Positions 1-11,917 are shown, counted from the stretch's first letter. The stretch is 64,000 nucleotides of DNA from Maniola hyperantus (GCF_902806685.2 NC_048543.1:6552106-6616105); one strand, 5' to 3'. The notes: generated by a model not told the origin, from the letters alone. Program-made: numbers and translations.

Positions 1-94
1 ATCACCCTACAGGTCTACAGTGCGGGTCGCGGGATAGCGCGGGTGACGTGGGGGTGTGCTGGGCGTCCTCCGATTGCCATCTGGACCTGTCGCG
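1..94. mobile_element. GC-rich palindromic element, truncated copy 1
   Basis: The right part of the element described at 45915-46069, ending CGATTGCCATCTGGACCTGTCGCG. It is cut by the window edge or truncated. Confidence 0.6.
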
Positions 95-960
95 TAGGTA
101 GGTACCTAAGTATATTAATATCCTAGGTTCTACGATTTTGGTCAAAAAAAGAGCAGTATGTTCAAATGACTAGTAGGTATATTACTATCTAGCTAGATAC
201 TTACTTAATATTTGTATGTACTTACCTACTTACTTACACTGTTAGATTAGTTCCTGAATTAATAAGCAACCCTTTTTGATAATTCAAAGCGAATTCGAAA
301 ATAGCGGCCCTTATCATGATCATCAAGCCGTTACTGGCCCACTACTGAGAACGGGTCTCAGAATGAGACGGGTAGGTATATAGATTATAGGTAGTTCAAT
401 TTGCAAATTCAATTTGCTAAATATCAAATTTACATATTATGTAGACTTCGCGGCCTTTACCTACCTAGCAACAAAAATATACGCATACCTGCACACGAAG
501 GCCAAGCTTATCGTTTTAATGATGTTGGTTGCCAGACAAGTTACGACGTGTTCATCCAGACAGTGTTTTATATCTACAATATTATAATATAAGTTAAGTA
601 GCTTAGACTTCTTCAACCTTGAGATTACAGCTTTACCTATAGGTACCCTAACAAAAGATTTTTAAAACAGCTTGAATATACAAAATGCCCTTTCAAACAT
701 AGTAGCAATACAGTGCAGTAGGTAGATTATAATTAGGAGTTGATGCTGTAGATATTATAGGTAGGGTGCATTGCGGTAAATGCGAATTTAGGGTTAATGC
801 GAAAGGTCATTTTTTCTACCATTACCTACTAACGTTATTATACTGGATTTACGCTCGTTTTTTAGTGCTTCGTAATAACCCCAACATCATTTAATAGTTT
901 CCCTTCAGCAATTAATCGCCAGTTTCTGTCTTCAGGATGTAATTTAGAGGTTTTTCATCA
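95..960. other. Repeat-poor AT-rich spacer with a SINE-1 scrap
   Basis: TAGGTA/TACCTA-rich spacer with no coding signal. Positions about 315-372 resemble the 3' part of SINE-1 on the minus strand (CCCACTACTGAGAACGGGTCTC). Confidence 0.4.
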
Positions 961-1019
961 TCAAGAATGGTTTTAGGTTTAGGTACAAGTTACAACTGAA
1001 CCAGACACGTAGATCCATA

Positions 1020-1700
1020 TAGAATTAAAAATTCAAGATGCAATAGTAACTCTGAAGGACCACGTGAAGTATGTGGGAGTATGGCTCTACAAAAGTCTCA
1101 AATTCTAGAAACAAATAGAGGAGGTAGCTAAGAAAACCTAGATTCTCACGGAAGGGTTATATAGACTAATGCCAACAAAAGGAGGTCCTAGAGCTATCAA
1201 GAGGAGGGTGCTGGCTTCAGTGGCACACTCCGTCATGCTGTACGGGGCCCCAATCTTTGTAGGGGCTTTGAAAGTGGAACCATACCGCAAAAAGCTGGAA
1301 GCTGTTGCAAAGGTGATTGGCAATAGGTATCTGCGGAGCATATAAAACAGTTTCCACTGAAACTGGCTGGTTCCTATAGCCAAGCGGGCCAAGGAGCGTG
1401 CTAGACTATTTGAAAACAAGGAACGGTCACCTGACGTGGTCGGGTAGAATAACATGACGGAATGGGAAAGTGAATAGACAGGATTAGGGAAGGGAACCTG
1501 GACAAGGCAACTGGTTACCAACCTAAAAAAGAGGCACAAAATTAAGTAGGTATGGAGAGGTTTGACCGGTGGCTGACACAGGCTCTCAGCGGTCACGGGG
1601 TATTTAACACCTATCTCTTCGCAATTAGAAAAGCACCGAGCGAAGACGAAGTTAGAGAGTTAGGTATAGAAGGTCAGCATAAAGACGTAATGCCACGCAG
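1020..1700 (+). pseudogene. R1-clade non-LTR retrotransposon fragment, reverse-transcriptase C-terminal part
   Basis: The plus strand reads, with several stops and shifts, through segments typical of R1-type elements: KDHVKYVGVWL, then LMPTKGGPRAIKRRVLASVAHSVMLYGAPIF, then AKRAKERARLFENKERSP, then FDRWLTQALSGHGVFNTYL. It lacks the catalytic domain, carries stops (for example in KF*KQ and SI*N), and is a dead fragment. The open frame on the minus strand here is its shadow. Confidence 0.75.
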
Positions 1701-1740
1701 TTCCGTGCTCACCTCGGAAAACATGGGGAGGTTATTTTAG

Positions 1741-3158
1741 TCCGTGCGAGTCGGACATCCTGCCAGCAGGCAGAAGTCCGTAGGTATTTTTTCCTCCTCA
1801 AAGGAAAAAAACAAAGGTAGGTAGGTAGTTAGGTAGTTACTAATTTACCTATACCTACCTATGGTGATTATTTATGTAAGTACCTAGGTGCCTACCTACC
1901 TACCATCCCGGATGTAGTGGAGGTCATTCGTCAAGAATGATTTTAGGTTTATACCTACTTACTAAACTGAGATAATTCGATGGACACTAAGGTACCTACC
2001 AATTTACAATTCACATTAGAGATAGACGCTAACGCTACATTTCAAACCAGTTGTATTTACATAATAATACCTATCTACTCGTATGAGTCAGTGATACTGG
2101 GTCTGACAACAATGCTTGTCTGCGGCGATAAACCACGTGACAAAGGACACATTTGGATCGACAGGTTTATACATGTTCCAACGCGATCCGTATATTTATG
2201 TACCTTACCGCTTGAACATATTCATTATATTCATATACCTACCTACCTAGCAACTGTACCTATCAGTTTCACTATATTATACGCACCGCCTAGAAACGAC
2301 CTACTGACTGAAACTGACCTACACATGAAACAAATATTTTTGAATCTTCAATCTAGGACTAGGTGTACAGGACCTACGATTGTGGGTATTGATAAGTAAG
2401 TAATTAAGAATGCACTTAGGGATATCTACTTACCTACTTAGATCTTAACCGACATACCTACATACCTACATTGTATATTTGTAGGTTCGGAAGTTAAAAC
2501 GTTCTTAAGTACGTTCGTGTAAACTGTAAACATACCTATACCTATTTTATTTGAGATATCTAAGTAGGTACCTACCTATTTAGGTACCTACTGTAAAAGG
2601 CAATCATGACAAAACGTTGTCTTCTCAAGTCTTGTTAGTCTTGTAGGTACCTAGGTACTTATTCTCATGAGTCATGACAGGATGTCTCGGAATATGTACG
2701 TACTACTCAGTACTCTTGTTGGATATTATATTATCCGAATTAATAGCTCACTTATCCACATGAAGTGGTCTGCAGGGTCGTTTCGGATTTACGTCCAATC
2801 TTGTTATAAATGCATCTAACATTCCTCGTAAACACGCGGAATCACGACCTTTAATAAAGATCTTGGCAGTAATAACTAGTAGATACGTATTGAATCAGAT
2901 ACTAAAATTGTAACAACATAGGTACCTACTCGTATCCCGCAGATGGGAGTATAAAAACAATATTGAAAAATGTTATGAAATAATAATTACCTAAGTTAAA
3001 TGACAAATGTAGTTAAATATAGTTAAAGTACTAGAAACCTATATTATAGCAGAAGAAAATAATTTCACGTCAGCCTTACGGAACATTGACTAGACCGAAA
3101 CTAGCAAAATAATTCGGAAAGATTTAAAAATGTCTTCTTAGGTTATATGTATATAGGA
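1741..3158. other. AT-rich spacer with TAGGTA clusters
   Basis: Dense TACCTA/TAGGTA tracts, no recognisable gene. A 139-codon open frame at 1980-2399 has no family resemblance and its composition follows the surrounding spacer. Confidence 0.4.
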
Positions 3159-3280
3159 ATCTAGGTCAACGGGAAGTGCCCTATATTATGTTTTCTTGAC
3201 AACCACGACTGACGGATAGACAGACAGCGCAGTGATTCTATGAGGGTTCTTTTTTCCTTTTGAGGTACGGAATCTTGAAA
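3159..3280 (+). mobile_element. CCGGCCAAG-type repeat, 3' fragment
   Basis: Reads CTAGGTCAACGGGAAGTG through TTCCTTTTGAGGTACGGAAT, the 3' part of the family seen nearly complete at 52243-52682. Confidence 0.55.
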
Positions 3281-4151
3281 ATGCAAGACACTAGGTATAA
3301 GAGCAATAACTATCGATGTATATAACAAATCAATATGTTAATTTGGGATCCGAGCTCCAATAAAATAAATCTTCATTCACTTATCGGGCGCTAATATCAA
3401 TAAAACTTAATACTGAAGGTGGACACCCAAATACTCTTAGCTCGATAAATACCGAGATCATTCCATTGATAAATGAGAGGCTCACAGGCGTCAGGCGTGG
3501 AGGATAAAAGGGAAATTGTGTTGGAATGTCACTTGCGGCGCGAGCACCCCATTCAAAGAGTCGCTGGCAGGAAACCGGAGCGTGTATTGAGAAGTGTCTC
3601 GTATATTCAACGCTGACTCGCTTGCTGCAGTTGCATACAAATAATAATTATTGCAGTTAACACGGCACAGCTTTATTGACGAACGTAGGTATCTCGATGT
3701 GGGGTTTTCAATTAGTGTCAATGAAAACAGGTAGTATGGTAGGTAAATAACGAATCGAATTATTGGTACACAATGTTTTGACGACACTTTTTAAGGTTCC
3801 GTAATAAAACAAGGGACCCTTATTCGTTTGTCCGTTTGTCTGACTGTCCGTCACAGCTATCTTATTCAGAAAACTTGAAAGGCACAGTTATAAAAACTTG
3901 TTAGCTACCGTTATGTTCAGGGTAGGTAAGTAAAAAGTGAGTCTCAAAGTATTTCTAGATCTAGTGGGACCCCGTTGAATAGACATTTTGAAATCCTTCT
4001 TGAAAAGTTTTTTGGAAAAATCCACCGTTTACGAAACAATGAGCCCCATGGCAATTTTAAGAGTTGAATTGAATGTCAGGGGACAGATTTAGAGGCATAT
4101 ATGGCTACTTTTTATCCCGGAAAATTCCATGGTTTTTTAACAAATTATAAT
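3281..4151. other. Spacer without recognisable gene
   Basis: Mixed unique sequence. Near 3790-4140 a GGTTCCGTAATA start and an ATCTAGTGGGACCCC stretch suggest an old dispersed repeat that I cannot classify. Confidence 0.3.
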
Positions 4152-4385
4152 AGACTAGCTTATGCTCCCGATTTTGTCCGCGTGGACCACATAAATTTCA
4201 AACCCCTATTTCTTATATTCCCCTTTATATTTGAATTTTCAAAAATCCTTAGCGGATGCCTACGTTATACTTAATAGCTATCTGCATCCCAAATTTCAGC
4301 CCGATCCGTCCAGTAGTTTGAGCTGTGCGTTGATAGATCAGTCAGTCAGTCAGTCAGTCACCTTTTCGTTTAAATATTTAGACAC
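4152..4385 (-). mobile_element. Helitron-like short element, type A
   Basis: Begins (plus strand) ACTAGCTTATGCTC, passes GTCCGCGTGGACCACA, and ends in (GTCA)n and CTTTTCGTTTAAATA. A slightly decayed full-length type A copy; the family is described at 43427-43605. Confidence 0.6.
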
Positions 4386-4536
4386 AGAAGATATAATAGT
4401 AGGTACTAATATGTGACCCAACAAACGCATGCAACAGTTTGTCAGGTTGAAGCATTGAAGTAACGGAAATAACTTATCAGACACGGCGCGTCGCGCATTA
4501 TATTATTTAGCCGAGTCAGCCTGCTCTGTCGGCTAT

Positions 4537-4857
4537 AAAACCCGGTCAAGTGCGAGACAGACTCACACATGAAGGGTTCCGTACCATCGTACAAGATCAT
4601 AATATAACACTAGGTATAGGTATGTACTTTTTTAGCGATCTTTTTAATTTGCATGGCGACCATTTTGAAATGTTTATTTTGTTGTTATAACGGCAATAGC
4701 AATTACAAACTGTGCTCTCTACTATACGGGCTGCTGACAGGCGGACGGACGACCGCTAAACTGACGGACAGTCAGACGGACGGATAAACGACGGACGGAC
4801 GGACAGCAGAGGCTTAATAATAGAGTCCCGTTAGCACCCTTCGTGTACGGAACCCTA
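4537..4857 (+). mobile_element. CCGGCCAAG-type repeat, near-complete copy
   Basis: Starts CCCGGTCAAGTGCGAGACAG, has GAAGGGTTCCGTACCATCG, an internal ACGGACGGACGG run, and ends TTCGTGTACGGAACCCTAC. The two ends carry GGTTCCGTAC and GTACGGAACC as short inverted copies. Confidence 0.6.
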
Positions 4858-5117
4858 CATCTCCACTCCAGGTGACTACCTACTCGGCCAGCGGCGGTAT
4901 TTTAGACTTTTGTCATCCATGCGGTACACAAAGACGGACCCGGATTATTCTTCATGCTTGGAAGGTAATATTGTTAGTGATGTACCTACCATGTAAACAG
5001 CAAAGTCTTCGTGATATCGATTCATTATTTTCATTTTTGTACAAGTAGGTACCTACAGAGATCGTTGTTAAAATTGTTATTAAGTAATCTTTAATCTTCT
5101 AAATATATAAAAAAAAG

Positions 5118-5365
5118 ATTCCGACGAATTGAGAACCTCCTCCTTTTTTTGAAGTCGGTTAAAAACGAAAAGGTGACTGACTGACTGACCTATCAACGCA
5201 CAGCTTAAACTACTGGATGGATCGGGCTTAAATTTGGCATGCAGATAGCTATTATGACGTAGACATCCGCTAAGAAAGGATTTTTGAAAATTTAACCCCT
5301 AAGGGGGTGAAACAGGGGTTCGAAATTTGTGAAGTCCACGTGGATGAAGTCGCGGGCTATGCTAT
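5118..5365 (+). mobile_element. Helitron-like type A element beside a GAAGTCGG-type terminus
   Basis: From about 5165 the sequence is a plus-strand type A copy (GACTGACTGACCTATCAACG to GTGGATGAAGTCGCGGGCTA). Just before it (5125-5165) lies the CCTCCTCCTTTTTTTGAAGTCGG end also seen at 35300-35337. Confidence 0.55.
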
Positions 5366-5740
5366 GAGAGATAAGCTTGTTCTCTGTAATGTAAATAACT
5401 CCCTTAATTATTATTTAGGTTCTTATAATAGGACTCTGTAGCCTTTTATTAGTATCTAGGATTTAAAATCTTTTTGCATTACGTAATTAGATAATATTAA
5501 AATAAGTTACTAGGTACATACCAGTATTTAAAAATTAAGCATAATGAAGTATACTAATGAATGGAAAATAAAGCAATTTTTATTTAAGTGTCATTATTTT
5601 TATTGTTTTATAATACTCACCACCATAGATAATAGAATTTCTATTCAGCGCTCCCCACATTCCCCAATTAACCTCAAATCTATTATAGTCCAAGGGTAGA
5701 TCACAGATAGAAAAGACAGAGAGAGAGAGAAAAACATGAT

Positions 5741-5866
5741 TCTAGGTCAAGGAAGTAGTTAAGTACTCTATAGGTTTTTCTTGACAGATACGATAGACGA
5801 TAGACACGCAGACATCGAAGTGATCCCATAAGGGTTTCGTTTCCCTTTTGAGGTACGGAACCCTAA
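5741..5866 (+). mobile_element. CCGGCCAAG-type repeat, 3' fragment
   Basis: TTCTAGGTCAAGGAAG through CCCTTTTGAGGTACGGAACC, the same 3' half as at 3159-3280. Confidence 0.55.
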
Positions 5867-6678
5867 ATAACAGGCCTGCAGATGAAGTTATGGGTGACAA
5901 ATAATGTTCCAATTTTACCTAATACTTTTTCTAAATATAGGTAAAACTCTATCGATAAAATTAATATCACTGGAATCTCTAGCAAGTGAGCAATATCGCG
6001 GCAGTGCTGTGCGATTGGCGCGCAGAGTGGGCGGCTGCATAATGAACCCAGGGGAAGAGGACGGGCGTGGGGGAGGGGGAGGGGGGGGGGAGGCTTCTCC
6101 GCATTCTACCGTTTATACTGGATTGGAATCCACGACCCTGCATCCTGCCATCAAATCTTAATCTGTCAATATTACCACTTACTATGTGCCTACTGCGTAC
6201 CTACCTAGTAGATATACGTACCTAATAGATATACCTATACAATACAAGACATATTATAGGTAGTTAGGTACCTACATAGGTACGTATTGGGCAAGATTGG
6301 ATTAAACACCGACGATATTTCATTTTCATTGCCTAACAGGCCTACAAGGTGTTGTAGAGAGCATCCTGGCAAGTTATAATAGTACTAACGTGTTTCAGTC
6401 TTAAGACCGATGATGTACCTACCTGCTTATCACAAAAATATAATGGGTAAGCCTCGTAGCGTGATATCCGTGGGAGATAATAATATGACGACTTAAATAA
6501 TTTAATCAAAGCTTACATGTGACAACCCTGCAAACAGCTGATTGCGGAAATAAAAAAAAACTCGTAAAAACTTCTGTGAATTCGAAGGATCGTTTCAACG
6601 TTTGTCAAGAAGCAGAGGAAACGAAAGAATCTCCACTATCTGGTGGGGTGGGTACCTACTACATACTTACACATTATG
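5867..6678. other. Spacer with a short G-rich tract
   Basis: Unique sequence with no gene. A G-rich run at 6066-6091 could form a quadruplex on the plus strand, and TAGGTA-type tracts follow at 6190-6290. Confidence 0.3.
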
Positions 6679-7003
6679 TCATCATCATGAGCAACCCATA
6701 GCCGGCTCACTAAAGAGCACGGGTCTCCTCTTAGTATGATAAGGGTTTGGTCTTAGTCCACCACGCTGGCCAAGTGCAGATTGGCAGACTTCAGACACCT
6801 TTGAGAACATTATGGAGAACTCTCAGTCATGCAGGTTTCATCACGATGTGTTCCTTCATCGATAAAGAGAGTGATATTCAATTTCTTAAAACGCACATAG
6901 GTAACTCCGAAAAGTTAGAGGGGTGTGTGTGCCCGGAATCGAACCCCCGACCTCCCAAATAGGAGGCGGACGTCGTAACGTAACGACTAGGCTATCACGA
7001 CTT
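6679..7003 (-). mobile_element. SINE-1, near full length
   Basis: Minus-strand copy with ATCATCATGA tail, GGTCTCCTCTTAG, CATGCAGGTTTCATCACGAT and a tRNA-like head containing GGGTTCGATTCC on its own strand. ACTTACA occurs on both sides as a possible target duplication. The open frames on both strands here belong to the SINE. Confidence 0.8.
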
Positions 7004-7364
7004 ACATATGATGTAGGTACTGTACATATAAATGATGATGATGTACATAATGTACCGCGGACATCCATAGGTACAGTGCTTTTACTTTTATCAAAATTGG
7101 TAATCATTTCGAGGCCTTGGAATAAAAATAGATGAATACCTACCTATAAGCACAGAATATAATATAATAGTACTATTGTATAATATTTTTTTCGTACCAC
7201 TTGCTCAAAAAAGTGACATTCAATGCCACAAAAAGCGTACATAACAATAGTCATTTTTAATCTGTTAAAAACAGGGAAAGAAAATTGTACTGAATTTCAT
7301 TCATCCCCTAGGGAGAGAATGTGATTTGAATTTGGAATACTTAGGTACCGAAATTTATACTGAA

Positions 7365-7610
7365 CTTTTTATTTCTTTTTATTTATTTATTCAGATACAA
7401 GATAGCCCTTGACTGCAATCTCACCTAATGGTAAGTGACGATGCAGTCTAAGGTGGGAGCGGGCTAACCTGGAAGGAGTATGGCAGTTTTTATTAAACCC
7501 ATACACTTTTGGTTTCTACACGGCATCATACCGGACCGCTAAATTGCTTGGCGGCACGGCTTTGCCGGTAGGGTGGTAACTAGCCACGGCCGAGGCCTCC
7601 CACCAGACAG
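7365..7610 (-). mobile_element. SINE-2, head-less copy
   Basis: Same sequence as the 3' two thirds of the element at 49273-49619 (ATTCAGATACAAGATAGCCC to GCCGAGGCCTCCCACCAGAC). The tRNA-like head is missing. Confidence 0.7.
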
Positions 7611-8373
7611 ACAGACTACATCTGTGTTTACACCATTGAGTTTGTATAATATAAAGCATTATACATCTTTTTGAAAAAGGAATACGCATTTATTATGCAG
7701 TTAATAAAATTACGAAAACCGACGAGGCCGTATGAGCTTGATGCCTTTGCTTTTCCGACAAAAAAATATTAGTCTAGGAATTTGCCGCGTTTTTGTTTTC
7801 TTCAAATAGGTACATAAACGTTAAGTTTATATTAATTTATTTTTATAAATAAGTTAATGTTCTAAAATTACGTTTAATAAATGCTTATCTCATATTATTA
7901 TTGTGTTATTTTTTTCGCAAATGGTACGAATAGTAGAGTATTTACCTCGGTGATAAATCTGTCTTAGTCTTAGGTGAACTTAAATCCCTCACTACACTCA
8001 GGACTCGTCTTAAATCCCTCGCTTCGCTCGTGATTTAAGTTTTTAACACCCTCGCTAGTCGCTACGCTCGGGAGTAAACCTCGAGTCCTTCGTTACGCTC
8101 GCGATTTAAATCGTCACCCGCGACAGAAGACACTGCTTTATCCCCTTGGTTAATAATCTACTAATACCCACCCATCAAGTGAACTATACCTACGCATCCT
8201 GGGTAACACAGAATTAATAATGTCAAGACTGGATCTCACCCATTTCGGGACGCCACAGAGTAGGGACGTGACGCTCTGCGAATATCAATAATGGATTTGC
8301 CTTTTCAGATTGAAACAAACAGAACGCGCGACGGGCGGCAGCGCAAAACCATAGCAACGTGTGTAAGTACCAG
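7611..8373. other. Spacer with CTCGC-rich short repeats
   Basis: At 7985-8110 a phrase like AAATCCCTCGCTTCGCTCG recurs three to four times in varied form (TCGCTACGCTCG, TCGTTACGCTCG). No gene is visible. Confidence 0.35.
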
Positions 8374-8659
8374 TACCCGTATAAGATTTTACGTCTCACC
8401 AAACGTGCTAGAATTCGAGAGTCGAAACACTTCCGCGTTATAGTAAACTGGATCTTAAATGCCTTGTTTTAAAGCTCAAGTTTGTCTACACATCTACAGC
8501 CAGCGCTCCAAGCGGAAACGTTGCGAAATTAAAATCAGTGGCATTGAATTTTTGACTTCAATACAAGCTTTTTAGGTCCATTTTACTTTAATGTTATTTT
8601 GTTTCGATTCTCGAATTCTAGCAACGTTTGGTGAGACTAAAATCTTATACTACGGGTAC
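8374..8659. mobile_element. MITE with about 55-bp terminal inverted repeats
   Basis: The left end TACCCGTATAAGATTTTACG, continuing past CTAGAATTCGAGAGTCGAAA, is repeated inverted at the right end (TTCGATTCTCGAATTCTAGC to TACGGGTA). About 286 bp with no coding capacity, so a non-autonomous DNA transposon of unassigned superfamily. Confidence 0.75.
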
Positions 8660-9035
8660 AGAGCATGCTAGAGCCATACAGAAGTTGTAAATTGAGGCAC
8701 ACTCCGATTAGTCGAAAGGCGATTAAGATAACGTGCAATTCGCCACAGCATAGTAATATCTCTGCAGCAAATCTACTTAGTGGCCGTCCTCATCGCCTCA
8801 ACCGACAGGCCAGTGTTGCCAGATGATTTGTGGTATGTAAATCTTACGACCAAGACTCTGAAAAGGTACGAAAAGCTTTAAAAAGGTACGTCGCTGCTAT
8901 GCAGCTGATTTAATTAGGTAAATTGGGTAAATACGTGAAAAAATGTAAAAAATCACTTAGGAATTGCTTTGCAACTGAAGAGATAATTACAGCCTAAGTA
9001 AGTATGTAGAATGTGATTCAATGATCGATTTACAG

Positions 9036-9190
9036 TAGCCGACAGGAAATACTATACACCGACCTTTAGAAAGAGATTTCGGCTTCATAGAGCGTTGTCT
9101 CTGTCACTCATACCTATGTGACGTTTCCTCAGTCTCAGCGACAGAGACAACGCTCTACGAAACGATGTACAATATTTTCTGCCAGCTGCT
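9036..9190. mobile_element. Decayed palindromic MITE, same family as 28539-28723
   Basis: The central part holds AGAGCGTTGTCTCTGTC and its inverted copy GACAGAGACAACGCTCT; the outer ends are degenerate versions of the 28539 termini. Confidence 0.6.
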
Positions 9191-9840
9191 ATAAAAGCAG
9201 CTTTTTGTCACTCTGCTGCACCGTGGTCTAACTCAAAGTGACACTAGCATACAATAATGTCTACACTTAGAAAGGGCTTACATAACTCTATCTACACATT
9301 ACCTAAATACCTAAAAGTGTGACTCAACATGTGAATTGAATTTTCACAATTTGAATTTCAAATTGTGGTAAAATTACTTATTGTTGTAGCCCTAAATAAT
9401 GTACCTACCCTATATTTTTGTATTTGATTTGGCATTGGAATGGAAACAAAGTTCAACAAGTCTCCATTTAACCGCGAAAATCAGAATTGTTCCTTTGACG
9501 TCCAAAGCACGCCCTAGGGGAATGGGTAAATAAAGGGGACTCCTTTATTGACGAGGTAAGGTCGTCAATATCAGCGTTTTGTTCATCCTTTTAAATGAAT
9601 AGACTTGTTTTAAATTCCATTTCACTCAGAGTTCCTTTGAAATGGCCAGATCTAAAAATATATTAATTCATCGTTATCTACTGAAACTCATCGCTTGTAA
9701 CAAATTGAAAATTCTTCTTCGTAATGTATCAAGATTTTTTATACATAGCTTACAATTTATCAAGCAAAGTCCGACTTTATCTATTTATCAAAGAAAACTC
9801 TTTGTTTTTAATTTTTTTCCATTGAAAGGTTAGCTTAGCA
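9191..9840. other. Unique AT-rich spacer
   Basis: No repeat or gene recognised. A phrase near 9540-9605 (TTCATCC..AAATGAATAGACTTG) has a diverged partner near 11140-11175. Confidence 0.3.
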
Positions 9841-9915
9841 AAAAAAACCGGCCAAGTGCGAGTCAGGCTCGCGCAACGAGGGTTCCGTACTACAGTCGTA
9901 TTTTCGTAGTCGTAA
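9841..9915 (+). mobile_element. CCGGCCAAG-type repeat, 5' fragment
   Basis: AACCGGCCAAGTGCGAGTC followed by GAGGGTTCCGTACTACAGTC, the 5' end of the family, in a 5'-only copy. Confidence 0.6.
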
Positions 9916-10276
9916 ATTGCAAAAGGCAACCATTCAAATTTACATTTAATTTATTACCACTTAATTTGATTAACCAAACTATCATATTATTATTGCCATT
10001 AGCTTTCACGCCGCTACGTTGTCAACAAAGCAGACCCATTTATTTACCTTGTTCTCCCCGGGGCGTGCTTTACGTGTCAAAGGCACAATTTAGATCGTCG
10101 TGGTTCAACATGGGTTCAACAGTGACTTGTCAACTTTGGTTTCTTAACTATCTCGATACCTATGGAGTTTTCTAATATATACAAGCAAATAAAACGAATA
10201 TTTTAAAAAATCTACTTCCAAAACCACTACAAAGTAAAAAATAACTATTTTACTTAATATTTTACTAAATATATAC

Positions 10277-10278
<2 letters not shown>

Positions 10279-10313
<35 letters not shown>

Positions 10314-10824
10314 CAATAAAACTTAAAGCTAGCCTTATCTAATTACTATATAAATCATGACCGCGTGGAATGGTGCCAAGAATACTGGCTGCATTTCCGC
10401 GCTGGACAGCCAGGCTGATCCGCTGCGCAAAAAATGAGCCAGCCCTTCTGTCACCAGTTGAGGCTATTAATCGCGGTGAAATGTCTCGTAAAAAATTTTT
10501 AGCACTAAGACTCCATGGCCCCAGGGTCTCCACGGCAAACGGCACAAAAATGTAACTCTCTATAAGAGAGGCATACTTGCGCCGCTTGCCGTTTTCAGCT
10601 GTTTCTGCTGCGGCTCCCGGTCTTGATGCTGTCTTCCTGATATGACACGGGGCCAATGTGTCAACGCAAGTTGCGTCCCACATTAGCGCCCGTCCCCGTT
10701 CCCAGGGAACCAGCGTCAATCCATCAGGTCTCTTGCCATCATCCCGACTAATCCCTGCCGGCTCAATGAGCGCAGGAATATTTATGGTGGCAAGAGCTCT
10801 TTTAATTGTACACTTTTTACACAC
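10279..10824 (-). mobile_element. 5'-truncated non-LTR retrotransposon with poly(A) tail
   Basis: A 31-T run at 10279-10309 is the poly(A) tail of a minus-strand insertion. Upstream, an open frame of 161 codons (10339-10824) reads GKRPDGLTLVPWERGRALMW, DATCVDTLAPCHI, SYIFVPFAVETLGPW and AQRISLAVQRGNAASILGT. This conserved tail is common at the end of LINE-type polyproteins in invertebrates; I am sure of the repeat nature, less of the clade. TACACTTTT occurs at both ends and may be the target duplication. The frame is intact but short and lacks the polymerase domain, so a dead-on-arrival copy. Confidence 0.75.
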
Positions 10825-11716
10825 TACACTACACTTTTTACCGATAAGGTAGAATCAATTACCAACACTTTGCCTTGACAACGTTTCAAAACTTTGCACT
10901 TTGTTTTGAAATGAAAAGAAAAATAACTGAACGAAGAAAATATGTAAATGACAATCGAACTCTTCTTCGTGATTAGACTTCATTCAATCAGCGCCAAAAT
11001 AACAGCTTCCTATCAGCTTCCGATCTACTTCGAATGCCTCTCTCTTACAAGTAAAACGCTCTCTAGGGTTACAGAAGAAGTCAATAAAAGGGTCTTCGTA
11101 TTTGACGGTAAGGGCGTCAAAAGAAAAGACAATATTATCAGCGATTTGTTCACTCATTCAAATGAACAGACTTATCAATAATTCACGGCAAAACGCCCTT
11201 TGACGATATTATCTTAAAGTACATTCACTCCCATTTCTGTTAGGTAGGTACAAATGCATAGGTACTAGGTAGATATTTATTTAATATATGTAGGTAATAT
11301 AAGATTGCTTACAAAATTTGGTAGGTATATAAACTAAATAATATTACAAAATAGAAACGGTTTCGAAAAATCAACAGCTCTTTTAATACAATCGGGAAGA
11401 GGAATGAATAAAATAAATGTAGTCGGAGAATAAATTCCACTGCTTAATTTTTTATGCCGTCTTCGCCATTTCATTGTTCCCTATAGTCGTTAAGAATTAA
11501 AGTTAACAAAAGGAACCACATTTAAACGTCTCCTCGTTAAAGAAAAACTCTGCAGCAATCTTCTCCCCGCAATCAAGTCGTAGTTGGCATTTAGGGTTGT
11601 ACTTTTAATCCGTTCCTTCCTCGTCGAGAGCCGAAAATGCAAGAATCTGAGCTTTGCCTAATAACATTAACTCTTCTAAAGTAGGATCAAGAGTTTAAGA
11701 AATGTTTCAGTATATA
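10825..11716. other. Unique spacer, no gene recognised
   Basis: AT-rich with one 77-codon open frame (10948-11181) lacking any recognisable motif. Nothing else supportable. Confidence 0.3.
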
Positions 11717-11755
11717 TGCCGCTTTTCCGCCTGAAAAACCGGCGGAAAAGCGGCA
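11717..11755. repeat. Perfect hairpin, 15-bp GC-rich stem with 9-nt loop
   Basis: TGCCGCTTTTCCGCC (11717-11731) and its exact inverse GGCGGAAAAGCGGCA (11741-11755) flank TGAAAAACC. It sits in AT-rich spacer with no element boundary visible. Confidence 0.8.
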
Positions 11756-11917
11756 CTATTAAGGAGATTATTATGGCCGTACTATATTATAACTTCACTG
11801 CCAAAGCATACATTTTCATATTTACAAGAGCCAACAAGAAAAATCTATATTTAAAAAGTCTACGTGTTGTCTGTCTGTCCTTTGAAACTCCTGATGTTTA
11901 CGTTTGACACAGAGATA

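Noticed and set aside
1138..1596. 152-codon minus-strand frame
   Set aside because: Lies antisense to the R1-type fragment and has no recognisable protein features.
1980..2399. 139-codon frame starting ATG
   Set aside because: No domain, no conserved pattern, and composition like the surrounding TACCTA-rich spacer.
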